A stretch of 64,000 bases of DNA, taken from NCBI RefSeq assembly GCF_001921865.1, contig NZ_MSCT01000008.1, forward strand, positions 496,001 to 560,000, written 5' to 3'. The notes under the pieces were generated by a model. The model was not told the DNA's origin. It searched no databases and worked only from the letters and a program-made list of their open reading frames with translations. Shown one piece after another: positions 6,639 through 15,563 of the stretch (position 1 is its first letter; each line of letters opens with the position of its first letter). The stretch is from Pseudomonas chlororaphis. Its GTDB lineage: Bacteria > Pseudomonadota > Gammaproteobacteria > Pseudomonadales > Pseudomonadaceae. The translations under genes and the position numbers were made by a program.

Positions 6639-8568
6639 GGGGATCAGCCGAGCGTGTCGCAAATGGGCACCGGCCCCGCGAATGAGCATCATCGAATGGG
6701 CTGACAAGTACCGTTACCTGTCAACGGAAGAGGCGGGCCAGCCAGGAAAATACCGGTTCGATGTTACGCCTCACCTGATCTGGCCTGGTGGCCCACTGGA
6801 AGCCCTAGACGATCCAAATGTGTTTGAGGTCGTTGGTCGCAAGTCCGCCCAGGTGGCATGGACATCGGGCGTGATGGGTAACGCCATAGGCAAATGGATT
6901 GACCTCGACCCGTCCCCGATCCTGATCCTGTTCCCCAAAGCCGAAGCGGCCAAGCAATACGTGGCGGAAAAGCTTGGACCGATGATCGCCGCGACCAAGC
7001 GCTTGCGCAAAAAGGTCGATCTGGGCAGCCGAAAGCTGCAGCAGCGTCAGGATTTCAAGCGGTTCCCCGGCGGCTTCCTCAAGATGGTCGGCTCCAACAG
7101 CCCGGCCAGTGTGAAGTCCACCCCCGTGCCTCGCGTTGCGGTGGAAGAGCCCGACGACTGCAACCTGAACCTGCGGGGGCAGGGGGACAGCATCAAGCTG
7201 GCCAAGGAGCGCCTCAAGACGTTCCGGCGCTCGAAGATCATCATCGGCGGTACCCCGACCATCAAGGGACTGTCGGCGATCGATGCCGAGTTGGAACTGT
7301 CGGACAAGCGCGTGGGCCTGGTCCCATGCCACGGCTGCGGCCAAGCGCACGCGCTGAGCTTCGACCACCTGCACTGCGACGAGGACGAGCATTATCTCCA
7401 TGAGGTGTATGGCAAGCGCCGCCCGGAAACGGCGTATTACGCATGCCCTCACTGCGGCGAGATCTGGGATGACCACCAGAAGAACGCCAACCTCCAGCAT
7501 GGGCGCTGGCAGGCTACTGCCGAATTCCGCGGCATTGCCGGCTACATCCTCAACGAGCTGTACGCTACGTTCCACGGCTCGCGCTTTGAAAAGTTGATGG
7601 AGAAGAAGCTGCAGGCCGAACACGCGGCATCGCTTGGCAATAACGGTCCGATGATTGCTTTTACCAACAGCCAGATGGGCGAGTGCTACGAGTACAAGAG
7701 CAACGCGCCCAAGACGGACGAGCTGGAGAAGCGTGCCGAGCCTTACGCCGAATTGACGGCCCCGAGGGGCACGCTGCTGGTCACGGTCGGCGTCGACGTC
7801 CAGGGCGATCGTCTTGCCCTGGTCATTGTCGGGTGGGGAAGAGGCGAGGAGTCGTGGCGGTTGTATTGGGGCGAGCTGCCTGGCAACCCCATCGACCCGA
7901 ATGACGGGGTGTGGACGGATCTCGACCGGATCATCGCAACGCCGATCCCCACCGAGAGCGGTGCGCAACTGGCCGTGTCGGCGGTCAGCATCGATAGCTC
8001 CGACGGCAACACCAGCGATGCGGTGTACACCTACGTTCGGGATCGCCAACGCTTCAACATCATGGCGATCAAGGGCGCGTCCAACGACAGCCGGGACCGG
8101 GAGATCTTCACCAAGCCGGCCCAGTCAGCGGACACCAGCCAGGACAACACCAAGGCCGCCAAGTATGGCCTGCGCGTGTTCATCGTCGGTACCCACAAGG
8201 CCAAGACGCTGATCGATGGCCGGATGCGGCTCAAGGGCAGCGGGCCAGGGCGTATGCACTGGTACAGCGAGATCCGCGCGGACTACTACGAGCAGGTGAC
8301 CAACGAGGTCCTGGCGCCCCACCCGCGCACCCCCAGCAAGATGGTCTGGCAGAAGAAGGCCGGCCGGCGCAACGAAGCGCTGGACTGCGAGGTATACGCC
8401 TTGCACGCCGCTCGCAGCCTGAAAACCCACCTGCTGCGCGATCACGAATGGGACCAGCTGGAGCAGCAACAGCTTCAGCCCACCCTCTTCACTACTGAAC
8501 AGGCGGTGGCGCCGATTCCTCGTCGCGTGGTTTCGCGCGGCAGGGGCACACGGAGCCGCGTCAGCTAA
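6607..8568 (+). CDS. Terminase large subunit, lambda GpA type
   Basis: About 653 residues with the ATG at 6607. The start is uncertain, because an earlier ATG at 6559 and a later one at 6682 are also in frame. MSIIEWADKYRYLSTEEA matches the N-terminal box of GpA proteins. VGRKSAQVAWTSG is the deviant Walker A loop and VAVEEPDDC the Walker B. Two CxxC pairs (CHGCGQ and CPHCGE) form a zinc site. VGVDVQGDRL, SIDSSDGNT and RRNEALDCEVYAL supply the acidic RNase H-like nuclease residues. It cuts cos and powers DNA packaging. Confidence 0.92.
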   Translation: MRRALKKTAIKGISRACRKWAPAPRMSIIEWADKYRYLSTEEAGQPGKYRFDVTPHLIWPGGPLEALDDPNVFEVVGRKSAQVAWTSGVMGNAIGKWIDLDPSPILILFPKAEAAKQYVAEKLGPMIAATKRLRKKVDLGSRKLQQRQDFKRFPGGFLKMVGSNSPASVKSTPVPRVAVEEPDDCNLNLRGQGDSIKLAKERLKTFRRSKIIIGGTPTIKGLSAIDAELELSDKRVGLVPCHGCGQAHALSFDHLHCDEDEHYLHEVYGKRRPETAYYACPHCGEIWDDHQKNANLQHGRWQATAEFRGIAGYILNELYATFHGSRFEKLMEKKLQAEHAASLGNNGPMIAFTNSQMGECYEYKSNAPKTDELEKRAEPYAELTAPRGTLLVTVGVDVQGDRLALVIVGWGRGEESWRLYWGELPGNPIDPNDGVWTDLDRIIATPIPTESGAQLAVSAVSIDSSDGNTSDAVYTYVRDRQRFNIMAIKGASNDSRDREIFTKPAQSADTSQDNTKAAKYGLRVFIVGTHKAKTLIDGRMRLKGSGPGRMHWYSEIRADYYEQVTNEVLAPHPRTPSKMVWQKKAGRRNEALDCEVYALHAARSLKTHLLRDHEWDQLEQQQLQPTLFTTEQAVAPIPRRVVSRGRGTRSRVS

Positions 8569-8580
8569 CCGAGGTTCACC

Positions 8581-8796
8581 ATGACAGATGCACAACAACG
8601 CCTTGCCGAAGTCCGGGCGGCGATCTCGCGCGTCCTGAAGAGCGGCCAGCGGCTGCGTCGGCAGGATCGCGAGGTCCAGCTGGCCGAGCTGAACAGCTTG
8701 CGCTTGCTGGAGAAACAGTACGCCGAAGAGGTCGCCGCAGAACAGGCAACGCTTCAGGGCCGGGGTCGTAACCGCATTTCCTACATGGGGCTCTGA
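8581..8796 (+). CDS. Head-tail joining protein, gpW type
   Basis: A 71-residue protein in the lambda W position between terminase and portal. The sequence QRLAEVRAAISRVLKSGQRLRRQDREVQL, then LNSLRLLEKQYAEEV, matches the helical hairpin pattern of gpW. It completes the head after packaging and prepares the site for FII and the tail. The stop is three bases before the portal ATG. Confidence 0.85.
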   Translation: MTDAQQRLAEVRAAISRVLKSGQRLRRQDREVQLAELNSLRLLEKQYAEEVAAEQATLQGRGRNRISYMGL

Positions 8797-8798
8797 CC

Positions 8799-10406
8799 AT
8801 GTGGCCGTTCCGTAAACAGGAGTCGGCTGCCGAGCAGCTGATGACCGAAGCGATCCGAGTGGCCAGGGCATCGGTCGATGGGCAACAGATCGTCGCTCAG
8901 GGCGGCGGCGGTGGAGTTGAAACCCGCTGGCGCGGCGCGTCTCGGGTGTTGCGCAGTGTAGCCAGCTGGCTGCCTGGTCTTGGCAGCCCACGACGTGACT
9001 TCAATCAGAGTGAGCGCCGCATGCTGGTGGCGCGCTCGCGTGATGCCATGCGAAACCACCTGGTGGCCCGCGCGGCAATCACGCGGTTGCGCACCAACGT
9101 TGTGGGCACGGGGCTGGTCTGCCGTGCCCAGGTCGATCATGAAGCGCTGGGCTTGACCGAAGAGGAGGCCGAACAGCTCAACGCTCAACTGGACCGGTTG
9201 TGGTCGCTGTATGCCGATGACCCGCGGGAGTGCGACGCCGAGGCAACGCTCAACCATTACCAGCTGCAGGCCCTGGTGCTGGTGTCGTCGATGGTGGCGG
9301 GCGATGTGTTCGTGGCCAGCCCGGACCAGGAGCGTCCCGGTTGCATCTTCAGCACGCGGTTGCAGTTGATCGAGTCCGACCGTGTCGGCAACCCGAACGG
9401 CGGCATGGATCGCGCGGACCTGGTGGAAGGTGTCGAGTTCGACGGGCTGGGTTCGCCGGTGGCGTACCACGTGTGTTCCGGCTACCCCGGCGAGCATCTG
9501 GCGGGAAAAACGCTGTCTTGGGAGCGGTTGGCCGTGTTCGGTGCTGAGACTGGACGGCGTCGCGTGCTGCACGTCATGGCCGACAAGGAGCGACCAGGGC
9601 AGAAGCGCGGCGCACCCTACTTGTCCCCGGTGCTGGAGCCCCTGCAGAAGCTGGAGCGCTACAGCAGCGCCGAGCTGATGGCGGCAGTGATCTCGGCGAT
9701 GTTTACCGTGTTCATCAAGAAGGGCAATGACTTCAACCCCGGCAACCTGCCGATGTCGGCTCTGACGGAAGAACAGCCCGGAGGGGATGACACCTCTGAC
9801 GGTACGCTTGCCCTGGGTGAGGGCGCCATCGTCGACCTCGGCGTGGGAGAGGAGCCGATGGTGGCCAACCCCGGTCGCCCGAATGCCCAGTTCGACCCGT
9901 TCTTTACCGCGGTGGTGAAGGAGATCGGCGCGGCACTGGAACTGCCGCTGGAAGAGCTGCTGTTGCACTACAGCAGCAGTTACAGCGCGGCCCGTGCTGC
10001 GATGCTCCAGGCCTGGCGCTTCTACAGCTTGCGCCGCTGGTGGCTGGCCTGCGACTTCTGCCAGCCGAGCCGCGAGCTGGTCATCGATGAGGCCGTAGCA
10101 CGTGGGTTGATCGACCTGCCCGGATACAACGCTCCGGCCAGGCGCAAAGCCTATTGCCAGGCCATCTGGATCGGGCCAGCGCGAGGGGCCATCGACGAGC
10201 TGAAGGAAGCCAACGCTGCCGGCAAGCGCATCGAGATCGGCGTGAGCAACGAGACCCTGGAAACCGCAGCGATGACTGGCGAGCCCTGGCAGCAGGTCAT
10301 TCGTCAGCGAACCCGCGAAATCACTTATCGCCGTGCCAACAACATGCAGGCCCTGCCCAAGAGCGGGCTTGAGTCTCCGCCTGACCCCAACCCCGAAGAG
10401 GAATAG
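8799..10406 (+). CDS. Portal protein, lambda gpB type
   Basis: A 535-residue protein from the ATG at 8799. The N-terminal segment with SERRMLVARSRDAMRNHLVARAAITRLRTNVVGTGL is characteristic of the lambda portal family. Later segments RPGCIFSTRLQLIESDRVGNP and LELPLEELLLHYSSSYSAARAAMLQAW are the conserved wing and stem parts. It forms the dodecameric ring through which DNA enters the capsid. Two bases separate it from the protease gene. Confidence 0.93.
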   Translation: MWPFRKQESAAEQLMTEAIRVARASVDGQQIVAQGGGGGVETRWRGASRVLRSVASWLPGLGSPRRDFNQSERRMLVARSRDAMRNHLVARAAITRLRTNVVGTGLVCRAQVDHEALGLTEEEAEQLNAQLDRLWSLYADDPRECDAEATLNHYQLQALVLVSSMVAGDVFVASPDQERPGCIFSTRLQLIESDRVGNPNGGMDRADLVEGVEFDGLGSPVAYHVCSGYPGEHLAGKTLSWERLAVFGAETGRRRVLHVMADKERPGQKRGAPYLSPVLEPLQKLERYSSAELMAAVISAMFTVFIKKGNDFNPGNLPMSALTEEQPGGDDTSDGTLALGEGAIVDLGVGEEPMVANPGRPNAQFDPFFTAVVKEIGAALELPLEELLLHYSSSYSAARAAMLQAWRFYSLRRWWLACDFCQPSRELVIDEAVARGLIDLPGYNAPARRKAYCQAIWIGPARGAIDELKEANAAGKRIEIGVSNETLETAAMTGEPWQQVIRQRTREITYRRANNMQALPKSGLESPPDPNPEEE

Positions 10407-10408
10407 AC

Positions 10409-11629
10409 ATGCCTCGAGCACTCGAGCTGGCGGCCTCGCAGCCCTGGCTGATGCTGCCCGACGCGCTGGACAACTTGCTGACCATCTCCGACCGCATGGG
10501 CGATCCGATGGCGCTGGCGACCAAGCGTGGCGAGCAGTTGGAGGACACCCGCAAGGTGACCATGCGCAACGGCGTGGCAGTGGTACCGGTCGTTGGACCG
10601 ATCTTCCGCTACGCGAACCTGTTCACCGAGATCAGCGGTGCGACCAGTACGCAGGTCCTGGCCACGGACATTCAGCGAGCGCTGGATGACCCCAAGGTCA
10701 GGTCGATCGTACTCAACATCGACAGCCCTGGCGGTGTCGCGGCGGGCATCAACGAGCTGGCCGAGATGATCTACGCCGGCCGTGAGCGTAAGCGCATCGT
10801 CGCGTACATCGGCGGTATCGGGGCCAGTGCGGCCTACTGGATCGCCTCGGCAGCCAGCGAAATCGTCATCGATGAAGCCAGCCTCGCCGGCAGCATCGGT
10901 GTGGTCGTTGAGGCGGTAGTCGAGAACGAGAAGGTGAGTGGACGAACCCGTTACCAGATCGTCAGCCGCAATGCCCCCAACAAGCGCCTGGACCTCGGTA
11001 CCGAGGAGGGCCGCGCCAAGATGGGCGAGACCATCGACGCCCTGGGCGAAGTCTTTGTGGGCAAGGTTGCCCGCAACCTCGGCGTAGCAGCCGAGAAAGT
11101 GCCCGAGATGGGCGATCACGGCGGGATCCGTGTCGGCGCCGACGCTGTCCAGCACGGCCTGGCCCATCGCGTGGGCTCGCTCGAATCCCTGATCACTGAA
11201 CTGGCCAAGCCGGCCCTCAACTCCCCGAGGATACACACCATGACCACCGTCAAGACCACAGCAGAACTGCGCACGGCGATTGCCGCTGGCACCGACCCCA
11301 ACACCATCGAGATCGCCCAGGCCGATCAGCCTGACACCTCGGCGATCCGCACCGAGGCTGCCACCGCCGAGCGTGATCGTATCAAGGGCATCAACGCCCT
11401 GGCCGTCAAAGGCTTCGAGAAGGAAATCGACGCGGCCATCGACGACGGTAGTTCGGTCGAGGCCACCGCCCTGGTGCTGTTCAAGGCTTCTCAGGATCGC
11501 GGTATCTCGCTGGCTGGCATCAAGAGTGATGCCCAAGGCGTCACCAGTGCTACCCCACCCGCAGGCGGCAAGGAAGGTGATCGTAAGGCCGCCGTCAGCG
11601 CAATCGTTGCAGGCGCCTCGCGCCGCTAA
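10409..11629 (+). CDS. S49-type prohead protease with scaffold domain (lambda C/Nu3 type)
   Basis: A 406-residue protein. Residues about 60-260 are a ClpP-like serine peptidase of family S49, with NIDSPGG forming the oxyanion region and the nucleophile Ser140 in IGASAAYW. SLAGSIGVV is also conserved. The C-terminal 130 residues, starting at MTTVKTTAELRTAIAAG, are a low-complexity, charged scaffold-like segment. Protease and scaffold act together to assemble and then mature the prohead. A separate internal start for the scaffold alone is described at 11240. Confidence 0.9.
   Translation: MPRALELAASQPWLMLPDALDNLLTISDRMGDPMALATKRGEQLEDTRKVTMRNGVAVVPVVGPIFRYANLFTEISGATSTQVLATDIQRALDDPKVRSIVLNIDSPGGVAAGINELAEMIYAGRERKRIVAYIGGIGASAAYWIASAASEIVIDEASLAGSIGVVVEAVVENEKVSGRTRYQIVSRNAPNKRLDLGTEEGRAKMGETIDALGEVFVGKVARNLGVAAEKVPEMGDHGGIRVGADAVQHGLAHRVGSLESLITELAKPALNSPRIHTMTTVKTTAELRTAIAAGTDPNTIEIAQADQPDTSAIRTEAATAERDRIKGINALAVKGFEKEIDAAIDDGSSVEATALVLFKASQDRGISLAGIKSDAQGVTSATPPAGGKEGDRKAAVSAIVAGASRR
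11240..11629 (+). CDS. Internal-start scaffold protein (Nu3-like) nested in the protease gene
   Basis: In frame within the protease gene, an ATG at 11240 follows CCGAGG with 9-nt spacing. The product would be 129 residues and begin MTTVKTTAELRT. Lambda makes Nu3 from the 3' part of C in exactly this way. The position is right at the end of the peptidase domain. Expression is inferred from the ribosome site and from family precedent. Confidence 0.65.
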   Translation: MTTVKTTAELRTAIAAGTDPNTIEIAQADQPDTSAIRTEAATAERDRIKGINALAVKGFEKEIDAAIDDGSSVEATALVLFKASQDRGISLAGIKSDAQGVTSATPPAGGKEGDRKAAVSAIVAGASRR

Positions 11630-11641
11630 TAGGAGCCCCAA

Positions 11642-11992
11642 ATGGCAAACCCTGAACGCAAGACCTACCAGCCGAGCCAGCTCTCGGCGGGCGATTTCCC
11701 CATCGTGATGGACACCGGTGTCATCGCAACTGGCCAGAAGCTGGCCCGCGGCGCGGTGCTGGGCCAGGTCACTGCCAGCGGTGAATACCTGCTGTGCAAG
11801 GCCGCGGCCGAGGACGGTTCGCAGAAGCCCACGGCGATCCTCGACCAGGACGTCGACACCACCGACGGCGCCAAGAGCGCGCCGATCCGCCTGACCGGCC
11901 AGGTGCTGGGCAGCCAACTCACCTTTGGCGAGGGGCTGAGCCTCGCCGCTGCGAAGGCCGCGCTGCGTCCTCTCTGCCTCTTCATTCGTTGA
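11642..11992 (+). CDS. Head decoration protein, lambda gpD type
   Basis: A 116-residue protein with AGGAG ahead of its ATG. SAGDFPIVMDTGVIATGQKLARGAVLGQV and the later ILDQDVDTTDGAKSAPIRLTGQV match the gpD fold, which trimerises on the expanded capsid and stabilises it against internal DNA pressure. It lies between protease and major capsid, as in lambda. Confidence 0.92.
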   Translation: MANPERKTYQPSQLSAGDFPIVMDTGVIATGQKLARGAVLGQVTASGEYLLCKAAAEDGSQKPTAILDQDVDTTDGAKSAPIRLTGQVLGSQLTFGEGLSLAAAKAALRPLCLFIR

Positions 11993-12003
11993 TCGGAGCA
12001 CCC

Positions 12004-13035
12004 ATGACTGACATTTTCGACACCTTGACCATGCTGGAAGCCGTCGAGCAGATGGCGACGCCGCGGCGCTTCCTCATGAACACCTTCTTCAACGGCGGTT
12101 TTCCCGAGACCTTCGGCACCGAAGCGGTCACCATCGACATCGTGAAGGGCCAACGCAAAATGGCGCCGTTCGTACACCCGACCCTGCCAGGCAGCGTGTC
12201 GCAGCGTACCGGCATCAGCTCGTCGACCTACAAGCCGCCGTACATTCAGCCGAAGCGCGAAACCCGTGCAGAGTTGATCCTGAAACGTAGTGCCGGCGAG
12301 AACCCATTCTCGACACGTACTGCGCTTGAGCGAGCCGGTGAACGACTTGGCCGTGACCTGGTGGATCTCGATGACGAGATCACCCGCCGCGAGGAGTGGA
12401 TGTGCGCCCAGGCGCTGACTACCGGGCGTATCCAGGTAGTCGGCGAGGGGGTGGATGACACCATCGACTTCCTCATGGAAGACACCCACAAGGTCACACT
12501 TGCCACCGGTCGCTGGAACACCGAGGCCTCTGACCCGATCGCCAATCTGCGCCAGTGGCGTCGTCTGATCGCCAAGGACTCCGGCCGCTCGGCAAACGTA
12601 GCGGTGTTGAGCGCCGAGGCGCAGGACGCCTTCCAAGGCAACAAGACGGTGTTGGCGCAGCTGAACAGTCGGCGCGTGGACATGGGCCTGATCAAGCCTG
12701 CAGAACTGCCGGACGGGGTGACCTACCTTGGCTACCTCAATGATCCGGGCATCGATCTGTATGCCTATGACGAGTGGTACCTGGACGCGGCCGATGACGA
12801 GCAACCGGTGATTCCTGCCGGCGGCTTGATCCTGGGCTCCACCTCGACCCGCAACGCCATGCTCTATGCGGCCATTCAGGATCTGGCTGCCATCGAGAGT
12901 GGTCTGGTCGAAGCAACGCGCTTCCCCAAGAGTTGGGTCACCGATGAACCAAGCGTGCGTTGGCTGAAAATCCAGTCGGCTCCTCTGGCCGGCCTGCTGG
13001 AACCGAATGCTTTCCTCTACGCGAAGGTGGTGTGA
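12004..13035 (+). CDS. Major capsid protein, lambda gpE type
   Basis: A 343-residue protein from the ATG at 12004; the frame is open further upstream but overlaps gpD. LEAVEQMATPRRFLMNTFF and PPYIQPKRETRAELILKRSAGENPF are hallmark segments of the lambda E capsid family, with the HK97 fold. FSTRTALERAGERLGRDLVDLDDEITRREEWM forms the spine helix. ILGSTSTRNAMLYAAIQD and WVTDEPSVRWLKIQSAPL are the conserved C-terminal part. It builds the icosahedral shell. Confidence 0.95.
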   Translation: MTDIFDTLTMLEAVEQMATPRRFLMNTFFNGGFPETFGTEAVTIDIVKGQRKMAPFVHPTLPGSVSQRTGISSSTYKPPYIQPKRETRAELILKRSAGENPFSTRTALERAGERLGRDLVDLDDEITRREEWMCAQALTTGRIQVVGEGVDDTIDFLMEDTHKVTLATGRWNTEASDPIANLRQWRRLIAKDSGRSANVAVLSAEAQDAFQGNKTVLAQLNSRRVDMGLIKPAELPDGVTYLGYLNDPGIDLYAYDEWYLDAADDEQPVIPAGGLILGSTSTRNAMLYAAIQDLAAIESGLVEATRFPKSWVTDEPSVRWLKIQSAPLAGLLEPNAFLYAKVV

Positions 13036-13036
13036 C

Positions 13037-13216
13037 ATGGCTGCGAAAACTGAATATGTAGTGGTAGACGGTTGCCTTCAGGACGGCGCCAAAGTGATCC
13101 GCCAGGGTGAGGTTTACGACCCGCCCAGCAAGGAAGTCGCCGAGCTGTTGTTGGACGAGGGCAAGATTGTTCGCCGCGGCCAGTTGCCGAAAGGTGAGCA
13201 GGAAGGCGGTGACTGA
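13037..13216 (+). CDS. Small protein in the lambda FI position
   Basis: A 59-residue protein. The ATG at 13037 is two bases after the capsid stop, and the product is MAAKTEYVVVDGCLQDGAKVIRQGEVYDPPS. The segment AELLLDEGKIVRRGQLPKG is basic. Its place between capsid and FII corresponds to lambda FI, a DNA-packaging helper, but it is shorter and shows no clear similarity. Conserved position in Pseudomonas prophages is expected; function is not known. Confidence 0.65.
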   Translation: MAAKTEYVVVDGCLQDGAKVIRQGEVYDPPSKEVAELLLDEGKIVRRGQLPKGEQEGGD

Positions 13217-13218
13217 TC

Positions 13219-13539
13219 GTGGCCTTCCGCGATCAGGTGGCAGGCATGGATGCTGCGCTACTGGAAGAGCTGGGCGATGAGGTCGAGATCGAGGGCTTCG
13301 ACGAGCCGGTGAAGGGGTTCATGTCCGTGCCGTGGCAGCAGCCCAAGGTCGGCACGATCAACACCGGTCTGCGTCAACCGGTCTTTTCCGTGCGTGTCGG
13401 GAATGCTGCGGGCATCAAGGAAGGCCTGCACCTGGTCTGTGATCTTGCACCTGCGGATGGCGGTGGGCGGTATGTCATCGCCAGACGGGACCCGGATGGT
13501 ACGGGCTGGATCAACTTCGCTTTGCGGGAGGTGCGATGA
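13219..13539 (+). CDS. Head-tail joining protein, FII type
   Basis: A 106-residue protein from the GTG at 13219. It is a small beta-barrel-like protein (VEIEGFDEPVKGFMSVPWQQPKVG, then LRQPVFSVRVGNAAGIKEG, and GRYVIARRDPDGTGWINFALREV). The ending is typical of the FII/Gifsy-2 head-tail attachment family. It would bind gpW at the portal and receive the tail. It overlaps the next gene by 4 nt (ATGA). Confidence 0.75.
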   Translation: MAFRDQVAGMDAALLEELGDEVEIEGFDEPVKGFMSVPWQQPKVGTINTGLRQPVFSVRVGNAAGIKEGLHLVCDLAPADGGGRYVIARRDPDGTGWINFALREVR

Positions 13540-14198
13540 GCGTCGGCAGCTATCACAAGCAGTCCTCGCGCGAGGGCCTGATCACGCTTCAGGCCAACCC
13601 TCGGCAGGTGAAGGGGTTCGAGCAGTTTGCCAGCCTGGTGCCCAAGGCAGTCAACGCCGCCCAGCGACGGGCCATCAACAAGACGTTGCGCTGGCTGCGT
13701 ACCCACGTTGCTCGCTCTGTAGGCCAGCAGGAGCGCATTGCCATCGCGGCGGTGCGGCAGCGCCTGCGGGCCTACACGGTGGGCAGCAACGGGCAGGGCA
13801 GGCTGTGGTTTGGTCTCAACCCGATTGAGGCCAGCCGAGCAGGCCGGGCCAGAGAGACCCGCTCCGGCGTCTCGGTAGCGGGACGGCGATATCAGGGGGC
13901 GTTCTATCGGCAGGTGTATGGCGGCAAGCCGGACATCTGGATCCGCACGGCCAGCAAGCACTTCAAAGCGAGCGACTACCCCGACAGCGAGGTTTCCAGA
14001 GCGGGCGGGAGTAGCTCGGGCTGGATTGCTGAGAACGACAGCCGCTTTCCACTGGCCAAGGCCAAGATCTCGCTCGAGGAGGTCAGGCCGCACTTCAGCT
14101 CTTGGACGAACAAAGCTCACCAGCGGCTGCTGGTGGTGATGGAGCAAGAGCTGAACTTTGAAATACACAAGCTCACACGGAGAACTGGTAATGGCTGA
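13536..14198 (+). CDS. Minor tail protein Z-like
   Basis: A 220-residue basic protein. QFASLVPKAVNAAQRRAINKTLRWLRTHVARS followed by RAYTVGSNGQGRLWFGLNPIEASRAGRA corresponds to the lambda Z/prophage minor tail Z family. In lambda it is needed to position DNA at the head-tail joint. In this phage it joins a lambda-like head to a P2-like tail, so it may act as tail completion protein in place of the missing P2 R and S. The last codons overlap the next start. Confidence 0.8.
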   Translation: MSVGSYHKQSSREGLITLQANPRQVKGFEQFASLVPKAVNAAQRRAINKTLRWLRTHVARSVGQQERIAIAAVRQRLRAYTVGSNGQGRLWFGLNPIEASRAGRARETRSGVSVAGRRYQGAFYRQVYGGKPDIWIRTASKHFKASDYPDSEVSRAGGSSSGWIAENDSRFPLAKAKISLEEVRPHFSSWTNKAHQRLLVVMEQELNFEIHKLTRRTGNG

Positions 14199-14724
14199 TG
14201 ATCCGATCCCTCTGGCGAGGGTGTATGCCGCGATGGAGGCGACCATCGCTCAGGCCATTCCTGGCCTGCACTACGTGGGCACGATGCCAGGGATGCTTGA
14301 ACGCATCGATGTCCCTGGAATTGTTCTGGAGCTTTCCGGGTTCGAGCCCGCTGACCATGACCCAGGCACGGGCGAGGTGGCGATTGAGGCGCGCTTCGAG
14401 GCACGGGCGATTGTCGGTACCGAGCATGACAATCATCTACACGTCGTGGCGTTTATTGCTGCTCAGTTGGCGGTGCTGCTGCGTATGCAAACCTGGGGCA
14501 TCGAGGTTGAGCCGGCCCAGCTGGTGCGCGCGGAGCCCGACTGGAGCAGGCCGGAGTTGGATGCATTGGCCGCATGGGTGGTCGAGTGGACCCAGATCAT
14601 CTATCTCGGCGAGGAAGAATGGCCGTGGCCCAACCAGCCGCCCGGCTCGATCGTTTGGGGCTTCGTCCCTGACACCGGCCCGGGCAGTGAAGGCAGTTAC
14701 CTGCCACCGGAGGCCATGGCGTGA
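14191..14724 (+). CDS. Unrecognised tail-junction protein in the lambda U position
   Basis: A 177-residue protein from the ATG at 14191, overlapping the Z stop. [54 protein letters not shown] suggests an alpha/beta domain. The middle ([45 protein letters not shown]) resembles the layout of tail terminator proteins, and the C-terminus is Pro/Gly-rich and acidic. It sits exactly where lambda U would be and directly before P2-type V, so a tail terminator role is likely. I do not recognise the family itself. Confidence 0.6.
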   Translation: MADDPIPLARVYAAMEATIAQAIPGLHYVGTMPGMLERIDVPGIVLELSGFEPADHDPGTGEVAIEARFEARAIVGTEHDNHLHVVAFIAAQLAVLLRMQTWGIEVEPAQLVRAEPDWSRPELDALAAWVVEWTQIIYLGEEEWPWPNQPPGSIVWGFVPDTGPGSEGSYLPPEAMA

Positions 14725-15302
14725 GTTACGCATCTGCAATGCACGACCGCATGCTGGCCAGCCTGGTGATCCCTTGTCGGGTGGTCGCGGTCGATCTTGT
14801 CGCCGCGATGGTCCGGGTCTCGGACGGCAGCGGCTGGACCAGCGCCTGGGTGCGTTGGCACAGCCAGGCGGCGGGTAAGGCACGCCACTGGCGGGCGCCG
14901 AGCCTGAACGAGCAGGGCGTCCTGATCAGTCCCAGCGGCGAGCCCGCTCAGGGAACCTTCGTGCCGGGGCTGTACGGCAACGCCGGTGCCAAGCCGGACA
15001 ACCGCGACCACGTCGAGACCTGGCGCTTCGAGGATGGCGGCTCGCTGATCTACGACTGGCAGGCCAAGAGCTACACCATTCAGTTGCCCAGCGGCACTGT
15101 GACCGTCCAGGTGGGTGCCTCGCAGGCGGTACTGACGGACGATGCCATCACGGCGAAGTCCAGCAGCATCAGCGCGCAGGCCGACACGATCACGTTGACT
15201 GGTCCGGTGACGATCAACGGCACGCTAACAGTGACAGGCGACATCAACGGCGGTGGCCGGATCATCGATACCACCGGCAACACGCCGAATCACAAACACT
15301 GA
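14721..15302 (+). CDS. Baseplate assembly protein V / central spike
   Basis: A 193-residue protein from the GTG at 14721, overlapping the previous stop. An OB-fold domain (residues about 15-90, [22 protein letters not shown]) is followed by a repetitive beta-helix ([55 protein letters not shown]). The last residues, NHKH, supply the HxH pair that binds iron at the tip of P2 V-like spikes. It is the membrane-piercing needle of the contractile tail and the first P2-type gene. Confidence 0.88.
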   Translation: MSYASAMHDRMLASLVIPCRVVAVDLVAAMVRVSDGSGWTSAWVRWHSQAAGKARHWRAPSLNEQGVLISPSGEPAQGTFVPGLYGNAGAKPDNRDHVETWRFEDGGSLIYDWQAKSYTIQLPSGTVTVQVGASQAVLTDDAITAKSSSISAQADTITLTGPVTINGTLTVTGDINGGGRIIDTTGNTPNHKH

Positions 15303-15306
15303 CCAG

Positions 15307-15330
15307 AGCCCGCCCAGCGCGGGCTTTTTT
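15307..15330 (+). terminator. Hairpin with T-run inside the late operon (V/W boundary)
   Basis: Stem AGCCCGC/GCGGGCT (15307-15313 with 15319-15325) with a 5-nt loop, then a T-run. It starts five bases after the V stop and is followed by CTGGAG and the next ATG at 15346. It looks like an intrinsic terminator but lies within an apparently continuous operon. A very similar cassette occurs before the sheath and D genes. Confidence 0.7.
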
Positions 15331-15345
15331 ATGCCTGGAGGTTCC

Positions 15346-15561
15346 ATGGCCAAGACACAGAAAGAAGCCGGTGAGGCCGTCGAGTCCTCACCACAATCCA
15401 GCAAGGCGGTCACATTCATTGATCAGGAGTACACCCGGCGCACGCTGGTCCTGCCGGATTGGTTGGTACTCGAGGTTGTACGAGGGCAGGTCACCCTCGC
15501 GGGCGATGATGCCTCTGGCCTGGCCTACATGCGTAACCGGCCCGACTTTAAGGAGGCCTGA
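15346..15561 (+). CDS. Small baseplate-region protein
   Basis: A 71-residue protein from the ATG at 15346 after CTGGAG. The N-terminus is hydrophilic (MAKTQKEAGEAVESSPQSSKAV). The rest (TRRTLVLPDWLVLEVVRGQVTLAGDDASGLAYMRNRPDF) is a compact mixed segment. It lies between V and the gp25-like gene, a slot with a small conserved protein in related contractile prophages. The family is not recognised. Confidence 0.65.
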   Translation: MAKTQKEAGEAVESSPQSSKAVTFIDQEYTRRTLVLPDWLVLEVVRGQVTLAGDDASGLAYMRNRPDFKEA

Positions 15562-15563
15562 CC

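Noticed and set aside
8781..10421. A 546-codon leftward frame over the portal gene
   Set aside because: Shadow of the portal gene; no ribosome site and non-protein-like composition.
11665..13038. A 457-codon leftward frame over the decoration and capsid genes
   Set aside because: Shadow of gpD and gpE frames.
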